Below, piece by piece: positions 45,002 through 53,437 of a stretch of 64,000 bases of DNA. The stretch comes from Novosphingobium sp. AAP83 (GTDB taxonomy: Bacteria > Pseudomonadota > Alphaproteobacteria > Sphingomonadales > Sphingomonadaceae). Location: positions 118,244-182,243 of the forward strand of contig NZ_LJHY01000023.1 in NCBI RefSeq assembly GCF_001295795.1, given 5' to 3'. Under the pieces are notes generated by a model. The model was not told where the DNA came from, searched no databases, and saw nothing but the letters and a program-made list of their open reading frames with translations. The position numbers were made by a program, and so were the translations under genes. Every line of letters begins with the position of its first letter. Within the stretch, counting starts at the first letter, position 1.

Positions 45002-45961
45002 ATGAAGCATCTTTTGGTTTCTCTCACCGCCGCATCATTGATTTCAGCCCCTGCGGTTGCTGCACCCAAGCAAGCCAAGCCCTCCAACGCCGAAAAGCTG
45101 CAACGCAAGGCTGTCGCTGATGTGCCACGCTGCGACCGCAAGTTGGGCACCATTTCGATCATGGATGGAGATGATCCTACAGGATGGGCGCAGTTCAGCC
45201 TGGCACCCCCGCAAAAACTGCTCAAGGTAATCGTACAGCGCTCTGGTTGCTTCAATCTGGTTGATCGGGGGAGCGGCCTGAATGCCGCACGGCTTGAGCG
45301 CGAAATTGGTGCGGGCTTGGGTCTTCAACGCAAATCCAACGTCGGCCAGAACCAGATCAAGGCCGCCGATTATGTGCTTGTCGCCGAAGTACAGGCTTCA
45401 AACGGTAATGCTCAAGGCAGCGGGGCCGTCGGTGCCATCGGCGGCATTCTGGGCGGTCCGTTTGGCGGATTGCTTGGTGGCATCCGCAGCCGCAAGCTTG
45501 AAGCCAATACCGTGCTATCGGTCACCAACGTCCGCACTACTGAAACCATCGCCACAGTGGATGGCTATGCGGCCAAAAACGATATCGGCATTGGCGGCGG
45601 CGGTGTGTTTTTCGCAGGGATCGGTGCAGGGGCCGTGGGTGGCGGTTATGATAGCACCGATATCGGTCGCATTGTCACGCTGGCATTCATTGATGCCTAC
45701 ACCAAGCTCGTTACCGAACTGGGCGGCGTACAGGCAGGCAGTGCCGGCACCGCCGAGGCATCACCCACCAAAAGCTTCACTGCCATCGGGCCAAGCGCGA
45801 TGCGCAAGACAGCAGCCGCAGGCGGCGCTGTGATCCGCACGCTGCCTGTGGGTTCCATCGTCTATCCCACTGGCAACAAGCAGGGTTTGTGGTGGGAAGT
45901 TGCCGATGAAAATGACAATGTGGGTTGGGTATTGAATACGAAATTGCAACCGGCAAACTAA
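45002..45961 (+). CDS. Exported CsgG/HfaB-like protein with C-terminal SH3-type domain
   Basis: A 319-residue protein with a signal peptide (MKHLLVSLTAASLISAPAVAA). The middle, about residues 60-240, has the CsgG-domain pattern: VIVQRSGCFNLVDR, a glycine-rich GAVGAIGGILGGPFGG hairpin and TVLSVTNVRTTETIATVDGYA. The last 70 residues look like a bacterial SH3 domain with a GLWWEVADENDNVGWV core. CsgG relatives form outer-membrane export pores or sense envelope stress, but there is no lipobox cysteine at the cleavage site and no curli or holdfast gene nearby. The cellular role is open. Confidence 0.68.
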   Translation: MKHLLVSLTAASLISAPAVAAPKQAKPSNAEKLQRKAVADVPRCDRKLGTISIMDGDDPTGWAQFSLAPPQKLLKVIVQRSGCFNLVDRGSGLNAARLEREIGAGLGLQRKSNVGQNQIKAADYVLVAEVQASNGNAQGSGAVGAIGGILGGPFGGLLGGIRSRKLEANTVLSVTNVRTTETIATVDGYAAKNDIGIGGGGVFFAGIGAGAVGGGYDSTDIGRIVTLAFIDAYTKLVTELGGVQAGSAGTAEASPTKSFTAIGPSAMRKTAAAGGAVIRTLPVGSIVYPTGNKQGLWWEVADENDNVGWVLNTKLQPAN

Positions 45962-46077
45962 GTAGCGCCAATAGGTTAAGCTTTCTATACAAACAGAAGG
46001 GGAGCGAAACTGTTGCGCAACGGAGCGGTAATTGGCACTTGGTTCAGGGAACTATTCTTTGGACAGGAGTGATACTG

Positions 46078-46332
46078 ATGACTGACCCTAAAGCCATGAT
46101 TCAAACCATGATCGCGCTTGCCTCGGCTTCGTTTGGCCTTGTGGCAGCACTGGCGTGGAACGAGGCGATCAAGGCGACTTTGGCCCTGCTGGGCATGGGC
46201 GATGATCTGGCCGGGCTCTACAGTTATGCCATTATTGCCACTGTTCTGGCGATTGTAGTGCTGCGGCTATTGGGCCGGATCGCGGCGAAGATCGGCGGCG
46301 ATGCAGCTTTCGTGCGCGAGGCTGAGGGCTGA
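46078..46332 (+). CDS. Small DUF5654-like membrane protein
   Basis: An 84-residue protein with two predicted membrane helices (about residues 10-27 and 46-63) and AGGAG upstream of ATG 46078. The opening MIQTMIALASASFGLVAALAWNEAIK resembles the DUF5654 family by pattern (landmark ALAWNEAIK). Function unknown. It could be co-transcribed with the CsgG-like gene, about 115 bases upstream. Confidence 0.6.
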   Translation: MTDPKAMIQTMIALASASFGLVAALAWNEAIKATLALLGMGDDLAGLYSYAIIATVLAIVVLRLLGRIAAKIGGDAAFVREAEG

Positions 46333-46372
46333 TACCGCTTCGGAGCGTGACAAGCGGCTTGCACAAGTCTAT

Positions 46373-46385
46373 ATTCGGACCGAAT
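46373..46385. promoter_or_regulatory. Palindromic operator upstream of the toxin-antitoxin pair
   Basis: ATTCGG-A-CCGAAT is a perfect 13-bp palindrome 20 bases before the antitoxin start, the usual place for autoregulation by a Phd/YefM-type antitoxin. Confidence 0.5.
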
Positions 46386-46404
46386 TAAGACCGGAGCCGG
46401 ACCC

Positions 46405-46689
46405 ATGGGCCTTGAAACGCGTATCAAACCGATCAGCTATCTCAAGGCCAACAGCGCCGAGGTGATCCGCGAATTGAACGAGGGCGCGCCGCCTTTGATC
46501 ATCACCCAGAACGGTGAGGCAAAGGCGGTGTTGCAAGATGCCGCCAGCTATTACCAGATGCAGGAAACCCTTGCGCTGCTGAAGATTCTGGCAATGACGC
46601 GGGATAATATTGCGGCAGGGAAGGTACAGCCTATCGAGGGCCTTGCTGATCGCATTCGCGCTAAGGCGGTGAAGCGGACAGGCAAATGA
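46405..46689 (+). CDS. Phd/YefM-type antitoxin
   Basis: A 94-residue protein. The N-terminal ISYLKANSAEVIRELNEGAPPLIITQNGEAKAVLQ pattern (landmarks SYLKANSAEVIREL and ITQNGEAKAVLQ) is the Phd/YefM DNA-binding domain, and the C-terminal half is a helical toxin-neutralising tail. Its stop overlaps the toxin start (ATGA at 46686), the normal coupling in such pairs. Confidence 0.85.
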   Translation: MGLETRIKPISYLKANSAEVIRELNEGAPPLIITQNGEAKAVLQDAASYYQMQETLALLKILAMTRDNIAAGKVQPIEGLADRIRAKAVKRTGK

Positions 46690-47030
46690 TCGCCAGCGCT
46701 ACTGTCATTATTGATGACGAAGCCGCAGATGAACTGTATGAAATTTATGTAGCACGATTGGATCAGCACGGACCAGATGGCCATGATGGAGCCGAGGCTT
46801 TGCTGGATGGCCTTATGGCGACAATCGAAAGCTTGACCATGTTTCCCGAACGCGGCCCGATCCCGCCCGAACTCGAAGCGCTGGGCGAACGCCATTGGCG
46901 GCAGATTTCACACGCGCCCTATCGCATTATCTATCTGCTAGAGGGCGATGCCGTCACCATCGCTCTGGTCGCCGATAGCCGCCGCGATTTTGGCAGCCTG
47001 TTGCACAAGCGCCTGTTGAACGCGGGCTAA
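46686..47030 (+). CDS. ParE/RelE-superfamily toxin
   Basis: A 114-residue protein with the ParE-like core MFPERGPIPPEL, RHWRQISHAPYRIIYLLEGDAVTIALVADSRRDF (landmarks PYRIIYLLEGD and VADSRRDF). Whether it targets gyrase (ParE) or ribosome-bound mRNA (RelE) cannot be told from these motifs; the loop pattern favours ParE. Coupled to the upstream antitoxin and located close to the decayed plasmid replicon, from which the pair may derive. Confidence 0.82.
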   Translation: MIASATVIIDDEAADELYEIYVARLDQHGPDGHDGAEALLDGLMATIESLTMFPERGPIPPELEALGERHWRQISHAPYRIIYLLEGDAVTIALVADSRRDFGSLLHKRLLNAG

Positions 47031-47031
47031 T

Positions 47032-48189
47032 TCAGGCGATGCCGTGTTCACGCAGCAGACCGGGGATGCGCGATTTCAACTGGAAAAAGCCCTTGGTGCA
47101 GTGCGGCCATGCAAGCCGGTCCCAGTCGCGCTGGTGTTCTGCCAGTGGGATGCCCTGCGCAGCAAGGGCAGTGGCCAATTGCGCCAAGGCGCTGGCGACA
47201 GGCCCTGTAGGCGCAAAGCCTGTGACGATTTGCGTGCAGCCGTAAGCGCGGGTGAACTCTACCAGGTCGTCTGCATTCTCCCGCGCAGGGCACTGCCAAT
47301 GCGCCGATGCACGGGCCAGCGCGTCTGACAGCGCCATATCGTCTGCGGCGGACCGCGCAAGGTCGGGCAGTGTGGCCACCGCGCGGATGTCCATCGCTGG
47401 AAGCACCGTCTCCAGCGCGCAATCCTCGAGCGTGATCAGCACAAGCGTCGGTTTCGCGGGATCGGGCTGCTGTGGCGTGCGCAAGGGGATACGCGGGGTC
47501 AGGGGCGTGTCCTGCGGGATGCGCGCCTCCTGCGACAGACCCTGTGCCTGCAATGCGCCGCCGGTCATCGTGGCGATGCGGTCTGCATCGGCGAGATAGG
47601 CTTTGCCCGCCGTGTGCAGACCGGCCACCCAGCGCCAGCTCAGCGTGTTTGAGGCAGGGTCGGCATCGATCAGGCGGTCATAGGTCCAGGCCGCGCCCGA
47701 TTGCCACGGCAGGCCCAGCGTGAAGGTCCAGATCGAGGCGACCTGCATCCGCGCCCAATTGTGGAGGTAGCCCGTTTCGGCCAACTCGCGCGCCCAGTGA
47801 TCGAACGCGGCGATGCCGGTGCGGCCTTCGATGGCGGCGGTGATGGCGCGGGCGATGGCGGGATTGGCCTGCTGCGATGCGGCTTGTTCCTGCGCTTGCG
47901 CCCACACCCCGGGGCGCGCTTCCAGCCAGCCCTTCCAATACGTGCGCCAGAATACTTCGGCGATAAACTTCTCTGCGCGATCAAAGGGATGTGCGGAAAG
48001 CACCGCGCGCACAACTTCGTCCTCGCCAATCACGCGGCGGCGCAGCGCGGCGGACAGGCGCGAGACGTCACTGTGTGCGCCATCGGTGGCCACGAAATTG
48101 CGCCGCGCGGCATAAGCGCTGCCTGCTTGTGGCACGAAGGCCTCCAGACGGGCGAGGGCTGCGCTGCGGGTAAGGGGAAAATCGGTCAT
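47032..48189 (-). CDS. Photolyase/cryptochrome-like flavoprotein with permuted domains
   Basis: A 385-residue protein; ATG 48189 opens the recognisable sequence MTDFPLTRSAALARLEAF. The N-terminal 250 residues carry the photolyase FAD-binding fold: FWRTYWKGWLEARPGVW, TGIAAFDHWARELAETGYLHNWARMQVASIW (landmarks ETGYLHNWARMQ), and SNTLSWRWVAGLHTAGKAYLA. The C-terminal 130 residues (from KPTLVLITLED) look like an alpha/beta Rossmann domain ending in TKGFFQLKSRIPGLL. In ordinary photolyases the alpha/beta domain comes first, so the order is reversed. DNA repair or photosensing are both possible. Confidence 0.72.
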   Translation of the reverse strand: MTDFPLTRSAALARLEAFVPQAGSAYAARRNFVATDGAHSDVSRLSAALRRRVIGEDEVVRAVLSAHPFDRAEKFIAEVFWRTYWKGWLEARPGVWAQAQEQAASQQANPAIARAITAAIEGRTGIAAFDHWARELAETGYLHNWARMQVASIWTFTLGLPWQSGAAWTYDRLIDADPASNTLSWRWVAGLHTAGKAYLADADRIATMTGGALQAQGLSQEARIPQDTPLTPRIPLRTPQQPDPAKPTLVLITLEDCALETVLPAMDIRAVATLPDLARSAADDMALSDALARASAHWQCPARENADDLVEFTRAYGCTQIVTGFAPTGPVASALAQLATALAAQGIPLAEHQRDWDRLAWPHCTKGFFQLKSRIPGLLREHGIA

Positions 48190-48279
48190 CACCGCCGCAT
48201 TACGCGGGCAGGGCGCGGGCGACGACGTGGCAGCATGGCCATGTTGTGTTGCAGGCAGGTTGAGGGCAAAAGCCGTGCG

Positions 48280-48753
48280 ATGTTCAAACCTTTCGCCAAT
48301 TTGCCGCGCCCGGTGGTGGTGCTGGGCCTTTCGGGATGGTTGCCGCAAGCGATTTGCCTTTGGCTGGTGGCAGGCGGCGGACCGCTGGGATGGAGCGCGC
48401 TGGCGGCGGGGTGCTTTTATGCCGCGCTGATCCTGTCGTTCCTTGGCGGGATGTGGTGGATGACCGCGCTATTGCGCGGCGCGCGCCATGCCGAGATTTA
48501 TGTCGTGGCGGTGCTGCCCAGCCTGATCGGGCTGGCCGCGCTTGTGCCTTGGACGCTGGGCTGGAACTGGCCGGGGCCTGCGCTGGTACTGCTGGGGCTG
48601 TTGCTGCTCGCCAGTCCGCTGGTGGACAAGTGGCTGGCGCGGATGATGGAATTGCCCGCCGGGTGGCTGGCCTTGCGCATGGCGATGGCGGGCGGCTTGG
48701 GGGCCTTGACGCTGGCGCTGGCCTGGGCCGAACAGGGGTTGGCGGGGCGGTAG
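48280..48753 (+). CDS. DUF3429 family membrane protein
   Basis: A 157-residue protein with about five hydrophobic segments and the family pattern LSFLGGMWWMTALLRGAR. I prefer ATG 48280; an in-frame ATG at 48235 is possible, and the longer open frame overlaps the photolyase-like gene antisense. DUF3429 proteins are uncharacterised inner-membrane proteins that often neighbour photolyases. Divergent from the photolyase-like gene. Confidence 0.7.
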   Translation: MFKPFANLPRPVVVLGLSGWLPQAICLWLVAGGGPLGWSALAAGCFYAALILSFLGGMWWMTALLRGARHAEIYVVAVLPSLIGLAALVPWTLGWNWPGPALVLLGLLLLASPLVDKWLARMMELPAGWLALRMAMAGGLGALTLALAWAEQGLAGR

Positions 48754-48793
48754 ATTTCCTGCAACAGGTGTGAGCGTTGCGGGTCTTGGAATA

Positions 48794-48947
48794 GTTTCAC
48801 GCAGAGACGCAGAGAAGAAGGGGAGGCGCAGAGATGTGGCGCGTAGCCGGAGGCCGCTTTCCTTCTGTAAGCGTGCGTAAGAAGAGCGGCTGCGCCGCAA
48901 CAGCCCTCCCCCGCGTCTCCTTTCTTCTCTGCGTCTCAGCGTGAAAC
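48794..48947. repeat. Long inverted repeat with GCAGAGACGCAGAG arms
   Basis: GTTTCACGCAGAGACGCAGA and its continuation at 48794-48830 pair with the complement at 48911-48947, with few mismatches, around an 80-base core. It is related to the inner arms of the element at 24563-24773. It separates the convergent DUF3429 and aldehyde dehydrogenase genes. Confidence 0.65.
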
Positions 48948-48952
48948 AATCT

Positions 48953-50299
48953 TCAGCTATGCAGATAGACCGCGCGTTCATGGCTGAACGCCTTGAAGCC
49001 GAAGTAGCCGTGGTAGCTGCCGCTGCCTGAATGGTTCACCCCGCCAAACGGCAGGTTGTTTTCCAGATAGTGCGAGAACACACCGTTGACGGTGACGCCG
49101 CCCGACGAGGTTTCGTTCAAAACTCGCGCCACATTGGCCTCGTCAGGGCTGTAAACATAGAGCGCCAGCGGCTTGTCGCGTGACTGGATATAGCCGATGG
49201 CCTGATCGAGCGTTTCGTAAGTCATCACCGGGATCACCGGCGCGAAGATTTCCTCTTGCAGGATCTTCATTTGCGGGGTGACGTCGGTGAGCATCGTGGG
49301 GTGGATCGTCAGATCATCGGCTTCGAGCATGCCACCTGCGGCCACGGTTGCGCCCTGTGCCACCGCATCATCGAACAGCGCCTTGACCCGCGCGAAATTG
49401 GCGGGGTTGACGATCTGCGCGATGGAATCCTTCTTGATTGCGCCGTCTTCATAAAGATTGGCCGCAACATTGGCCTGGAACCCTTCGACCAGCGCTGCCT
49501 GGTCTTCGGCGCGCACGAAGACATAGTCCGGGCTGATGCAGGCCTGCCCGCCGTTGAACTGTTTGGCTGCGGCCAATTGCGCCGCAATCTTGCCGATGTC
49601 TGCGCCCTGATCGACGATGACCGGCGATTTACCGCCGAGTTCCAGCGTGACACTGGCGAGGTGCTTGGCGGCGGCAGCCATCACGATTTTGCCGACGCGG
49701 GTGCTGCCGGTGAAGAAGATGTGATTGAACGGCAGTTCGAGCAGCGCGCTGGCGACGCTGACATCGCCTTGCAATACCGCCACTTCGCTTTCATCAAAGG
49801 CATCGGCGATGATCGCTGCGGCCACTTTTGCGGTGGCTGGGCACAGATCGGTCAGCTTCACCATGCAGCAATTGCCCGCAGCAACCGCGGCAGCCACAGG
49901 GCCGAGCGCGAGGCCGAGCGGGAAGTTCCACGGGCCAAGGATAAGGCACACGCCGCGCGCTTCATAGATGATCCGCGCCTTGTCAGCCGGGTTCATCGAC
50001 GTAGCAACTTCGGTCGGCGTCATCCACGCATCGAGATTATCGATATTGCGCTGGATATTGCCGGTGACGTTGAGCACTTCGGTGACGCGGATTTCGCCCA
50101 CCGGTTTGCGCGTGTCTTCCAGAACGGCGGCGATGATCGCATCGGTGTGCGCTTCGACGGCGGCTTTCAGCTTGGCCAGCTTGGCCTTGCGCTGATCGGC
50201 GCCGGTGGCCTTTACCTTCCACTGGTTGGCCTGTTGCAGGGCGAAAATGCGGGCGATGTCTGCGGAAAGATCGGCTGCTGTTGGCTGGGTCTGGGTCAT
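48953..50299 (-). CDS. Aldehyde dehydrogenase, class 3 / coniferyl-aldehyde type
   Basis: A 448-residue aldehyde dehydrogenase from ATG 50299; the longer frame upstream lacks family similarity. Landmarks are GPWNFPLGLALGP, FTGSTRVGK, TLELGGKSP with the general-base glutamate and NGGQACISPDYVF with the catalytic cysteine. The short length and lack of an oligomerisation tail are typical of class 3-like fatty or coniferyl aldehyde dehydrogenases. It lies downstream of the MatC/MatB genes on the same strand; a functional link is not evident. Confidence 0.82.
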   Translation of the reverse strand: MTQTQPTAADLSADIARIFALQQANQWKVKATGADQRKAKLAKLKAAVEAHTDAIIAAVLEDTRKPVGEIRVTEVLNVTGNIQRNIDNLDAWMTPTEVATSMNPADKARIIYEARGVCLILGPWNFPLGLALGPVAAAVAAGNCCMVKLTDLCPATAKVAAAIIADAFDESEVAVLQGDVSVASALLELPFNHIFFTGSTRVGKIVMAAAAKHLASVTLELGGKSPVIVDQGADIGKIAAQLAAAKQFNGGQACISPDYVFVRAEDQAALVEGFQANVAANLYEDGAIKKDSIAQIVNPANFARVKALFDDAVAQGATVAAGGMLEADDLTIHPTMLTDVTPQMKILQEEIFAPVIPVMTYETLDQAIGYIQSRDKPLALYVYSPDEANVARVLNETSSGGVTVNGVFSHYLENNLPFGGVNHSGSGSYHGYFGFKAFSHERAVYLHS

Positions 50300-50413
50300 G
50301 GGAATGCTCGGCCTTGAACGGTTGGTATGGATTGACCCTGCCAACCGCACCGGTGCGAGGCAACGTCTGCCGCGCATGCTTGCCAGTCTGTGAAACGTTA
50401 GGCAACCGAACTT

Positions 50414-51655
50414 TTATCCATAAAGGCCGACGAACACGCCCCATGCCGCCAACGGGCCGATGCCCACTATGATCGCGGTATAGCCGATCAGATTGCGCAA
50501 CATCACAGGCCGCTCTGCCTCTGGCGAATTGGCCACGATCAACGCGCCATTGGTGGAAAAGGGCGATGTATCGACAATGGTATTGGCTATGCAGATGGCC
50601 GAGACGACCGCGATGGGCGACAGGCCCGATCCCGCCAGCAAGGGCACCGCCAGCGGGATCACCACGCCCAGAAGCGCGGTGGAACTGGCAAAGGCCGAGA
50701 CGATACCGGCAAGATAGCACAGCGCCAGAACGCCCAACTCCGCCGAGCCCATCGTGGCGATCATCGTGGCGGCGGCATCCATCGTGCCCAGTTTTTCCAT
50801 CAGGCTGACATAGATCACGATGCCCGAAATCAGCAGGATGGTAGACCAATCGACGTGCTTCAACGCCCCGTCCTGCGTGCGCGGTGCGACGATGGACAGC
50901 GCAACAATCACCAGCAGCGCCATGAAGCCGATGTCGATCTTGAACACCAGCGCCCCTGCGGCCAGCGCGGCAAGGCCCGCCAAAGTCCAAGCGCCGTCCC
51001 GGTCCAGCGGGGCAGGAGCGGGAGAGGGTGCGGCATCGGGTGGCAAGTGGAGATGCGCCACTTGCGCGCGGCGGGCATAGACCGCCCAGATCATCAATGC
51101 GATCGCCGTGTTGAACACAGCACTGGCCAGAAACAGGAACATCGGATCGGGCGCAATCGCGCTGCGTTCCAGCACCTTGTTGGCAATGCCGCCATAGATC
51201 GAAACGGGCGAGAACGATCCGGCCTGCGCGCCATGCACCGCCATCAGCCCCATCATCAGCGCCGAAAAACCGTGCGCGCGGGCAAACCGTAGCGCGATGG
51301 GGGCCACAATTGCCACGGCGGCGGGGCCAACCGCACCCAGCGCCGTCAGCACACCCGCCACCAGAAACACCAGCGCGGGCAAAAACGCGGTATGCGTGCC
51401 CAGGGCGTAGGCCGTGCGCGCCACCAGCCAGTCAATCGCGCCATTCCTGCTGGCGATCCCGAACAGATAGGTGATACCCAGCAGCGTCAGGAACAGGTCT
51501 GCCGGAAAGCCCGCCAATACGTCCTTCACGCCCATCCCCGCGCCGAACACGCCAAGCCCCAACGCGGCGGCAAAGCCGATCAGCCCCATGTTCACTGGCA
51601 ACCGGATGGCTGCGGCAAAAATCGCGATCAGGATCACGATGGACGCGATGATCAT
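50414..51655 (-). CDS. Dicarboxylate transporter, MatC-like
   Basis: A 413-residue membrane protein with about eleven or twelve hydrophobic segments, starting at ATG 51655 with AGAGGAAC upstream. The N-terminal LPVNMGLIGFAAALGLGVF resembles the MatC N-terminal domain, and DWSTILLISGIVIYVSLMEKLG and NTIVDTSPFSTNGALIVAN are ion-transporter-superfamily signatures. The gene precedes an aldehyde dehydrogenase and follows matB across a repeat, and malonate uptake is the best guess from that neighbour. Confidence 0.72.
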   Translation of the reverse strand: MIIASIVILIAIFAAAIRLPVNMGLIGFAAALGLGVFGAGMGVKDVLAGFPADLFLTLLGITYLFGIASRNGAIDWLVARTAYALGTHTAFLPALVFLVAGVLTALGAVGPAAVAIVAPIALRFARAHGFSALMMGLMAVHGAQAGSFSPVSIYGGIANKVLERSAIAPDPMFLFLASAVFNTAIALMIWAVYARRAQVAHLHLPPDAAPSPAPAPLDRDGAWTLAGLAALAAGALVFKIDIGFMALLVIVALSIVAPRTQDGALKHVDWSTILLISGIVIYVSLMEKLGTMDAAATMIATMGSAELGVLALCYLAGIVSAFASSTALLGVVIPLAVPLLAGSGLSPIAVVSAICIANTIVDTSPFSTNGALIVANSPEAERPVMLRNLIGYTAIIVGIGPLAAWGVFVGLYG

Positions 51656-51745
51656 GGGTGGGGTTCCTCTCTGTGACTCATTTTTATTTACCCGCAACCC
51701 GTTCGTGTCGAGCGTAGTCGAGACACTGGCGGAAGGCGCTTGATC

Positions 51746-51838
51746 AGGCCCACCCCCGACCCCTCCCGTAAACGGGAGGGGGGAAAGAACATCTACGTTG
51801 ACCCCCTTCCCGTTTACGGGAGGGGTCGGGGGTGGGCA
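51746..51838. repeat. Dispersed GC-rich intergenic repeat, copy c
   Basis: Two inverted CCCTCCCGTAAACGGGAGGG-type hairpins face each other, flanked by GCCCACCCCCGACCCC and its complement. It lies between matB and the MatC-like gene, possibly as a terminator. Confidence 0.7.
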
Positions 51839-51843
51839 CTTCT

Positions 51844-53376
51844 TTAATCCCTGAACAAACCGCCATGCGCCTCACGCAGTACATTCTTCTGCACTTTGCC
51901 CATCGTGTTGCGCGGCAATTCATCGACGAAAATTACCGCGCGCGGCGCCTTGAACCGCGCCAGACGGTCTTTCAAAGCCACTGCAATAGCGTCCTGATCC
52001 AGCGCGGCATCGGTGGATTTGACGACGGCGACCACGGCCTCGCCCAGATCAGTGTGGGGCACGCCGATCACCGCGCTTTCGGCGATGCCGGGGATTTCAT
52101 CCAGCGCAGCCTCGACTTCGGCGGGATAGATGTTGAACCCGCCTGCGATGATCACATCCTTGGCGCGGCCCACGATGTGGACATAGCCTTCCTCGTCAAT
52201 CCGCCCCATATCGCCGGTGATGAAAAAGCCGTCGGCGCGGAATTCCTGCGCGGTCTTTTCGGGCATTTGCCAATAGCCCATGAACACGTTCGGCCCGCGC
52301 ACCTCGATGCCGCCGATCTCGCCCTGCGGCAGGATCGTGCCCGTTGCCTGATCGGCGATACGCAGCGCCACGCCGGGCAGGGGAAAGCCGACGCTGCCGG
52401 GTTTGCGCGCGGCGTCATAGGGGTTGGACGTGTTCATGTTGGTTTCGGTCATGCCATAGCGTTCAAGGATGGCCTGGCCGGTGAGCGCGCTGAATTCCTT
52501 GTGCGTTTCGGCAGAAAGCGGGGCCGATCCGGATATGAACAGGCGCATACCCGAGGCCAGTTCGCGGGTGAAACCGGGATGGGCGAGCAGCCGCGTATAG
52601 AACGTCGGCACGCCCATCAGCACGCTGGCCTGGCCCATCAGGCGGACCAGCGCATCGGCATCGAATTTGGGCAGGAAGATCATCGCCGAGCCTGCCGCGA
52701 TTGTCACATTGGTGGCGACGAACAGCCCGTGCGTGTGGAAGATCGGCAGGGCGTGGAGCAGGCGGTCATCTGTGGTAAAGCGCCAGTGATCGACCAGCGT
52801 CAGCGCGTTGGAAGCAAGGTTGGCGTGAGATAGCATCGCGCCTTTGCTGCGCCCGGTCGTGCCCGAGGTGTAAAGGATCGCGGCGAGTGTATCGGGGGTA
52901 AGGGGCGCGCGCTCGAAGGTCTCGGGTTGATCGGCGGCGGCTGCAACAAGCATGCCGCCAGTGCCTTCGCTATCGAGCGTGAGCAGTGCGGGCACGCCGA
53001 TTTCGGCGCAGAGGGCCGCAAGCGGCGCTTCGTCTTCTGCGCGGCACAGCAGCAGGGAAGGCTGCGCATCGCCGAGGAAATAGCGCAATTCGCCCGTGGT
53101 ATAGCCGGTGTTGAGCGGAAGATAGACTGCCCCTGCCTGCAAGGCGGCGAGCCAGGTCAGCAGCGCGGTTTGCGATTTTTCCACCTGGATAGCGATGCAG
53201 TCCCCCGGCTGCACGCCTTGGGCGCGAAAGGCATTGGCCAACTGGGCCGAACGGCGCAGCGCGGCTTCGTACGTCAGCACCGCGCCATCGGCGGCGATCA
53301 GGAACGGGGCCTGCGGGGTCGCGCCGCACTGGCTGAGGAACAGCGAGAACATGTCTGGATTTGGCGTAGCGACCAC
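51844..53376 (-). CDS. matB: Malonyl-CoA synthetase
   Basis: A 510-residue ANL-superfamily acyl-CoA synthetase. The AMP-binding P-loop is LYTSGTTGRSKGA, and ERYGMTETNMNTSNPYDAARK with SVGFPLPGV is the diagnostic MatB active-site run (landmark YGMTETNMNTSNP). The C-terminal lysine segment is NTMGKVQKNVLR. It makes malonyl-CoA from malonate, CoA and ATP, mostly for polyketide or fatty-acid use or, with a decarboxylase, for malonate catabolism. No malonyl-CoA decarboxylase (MatA) is in the window. The start is GTG 53376; an ATG at 53352 is the alternative. Confidence 0.88.
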   Translation of the reverse strand: MVATPNPDMFSLFLSQCGATPQAPFLIAADGAVLTYEAALRRSAQLANAFRAQGVQPGDCIAIQVEKSQTALLTWLAALQAGAVYLPLNTGYTTGELRYFLGDAQPSLLLCRAEDEAPLAALCAEIGVPALLTLDSEGTGGMLVAAAADQPETFERAPLTPDTLAAILYTSGTTGRSKGAMLSHANLASNALTLVDHWRFTTDDRLLHALPIFHTHGLFVATNVTIAAGSAMIFLPKFDADALVRLMGQASVLMGVPTFYTRLLAHPGFTRELASGMRLFISGSAPLSAETHKEFSALTGQAILERYGMTETNMNTSNPYDAARKPGSVGFPLPGVALRIADQATGTILPQGEIGGIEVRGPNVFMGYWQMPEKTAQEFRADGFFITGDMGRIDEEGYVHIVGRAKDVIIAGGFNIYPAEVEAALDEIPGIAESAVIGVPHTDLGEAVVAVVKSTDAALDQDAIAVALKDRLARFKAPRAVIFVDELPRNTMGKVQKNVLREAHGGLFRD

Positions 53377-53437
53377 TGGACACCTGCAATGAGAGAATGT
53401 CAGCGGTGCCTAAGTGCGGTGTCCTGTCCGCGCAAGA

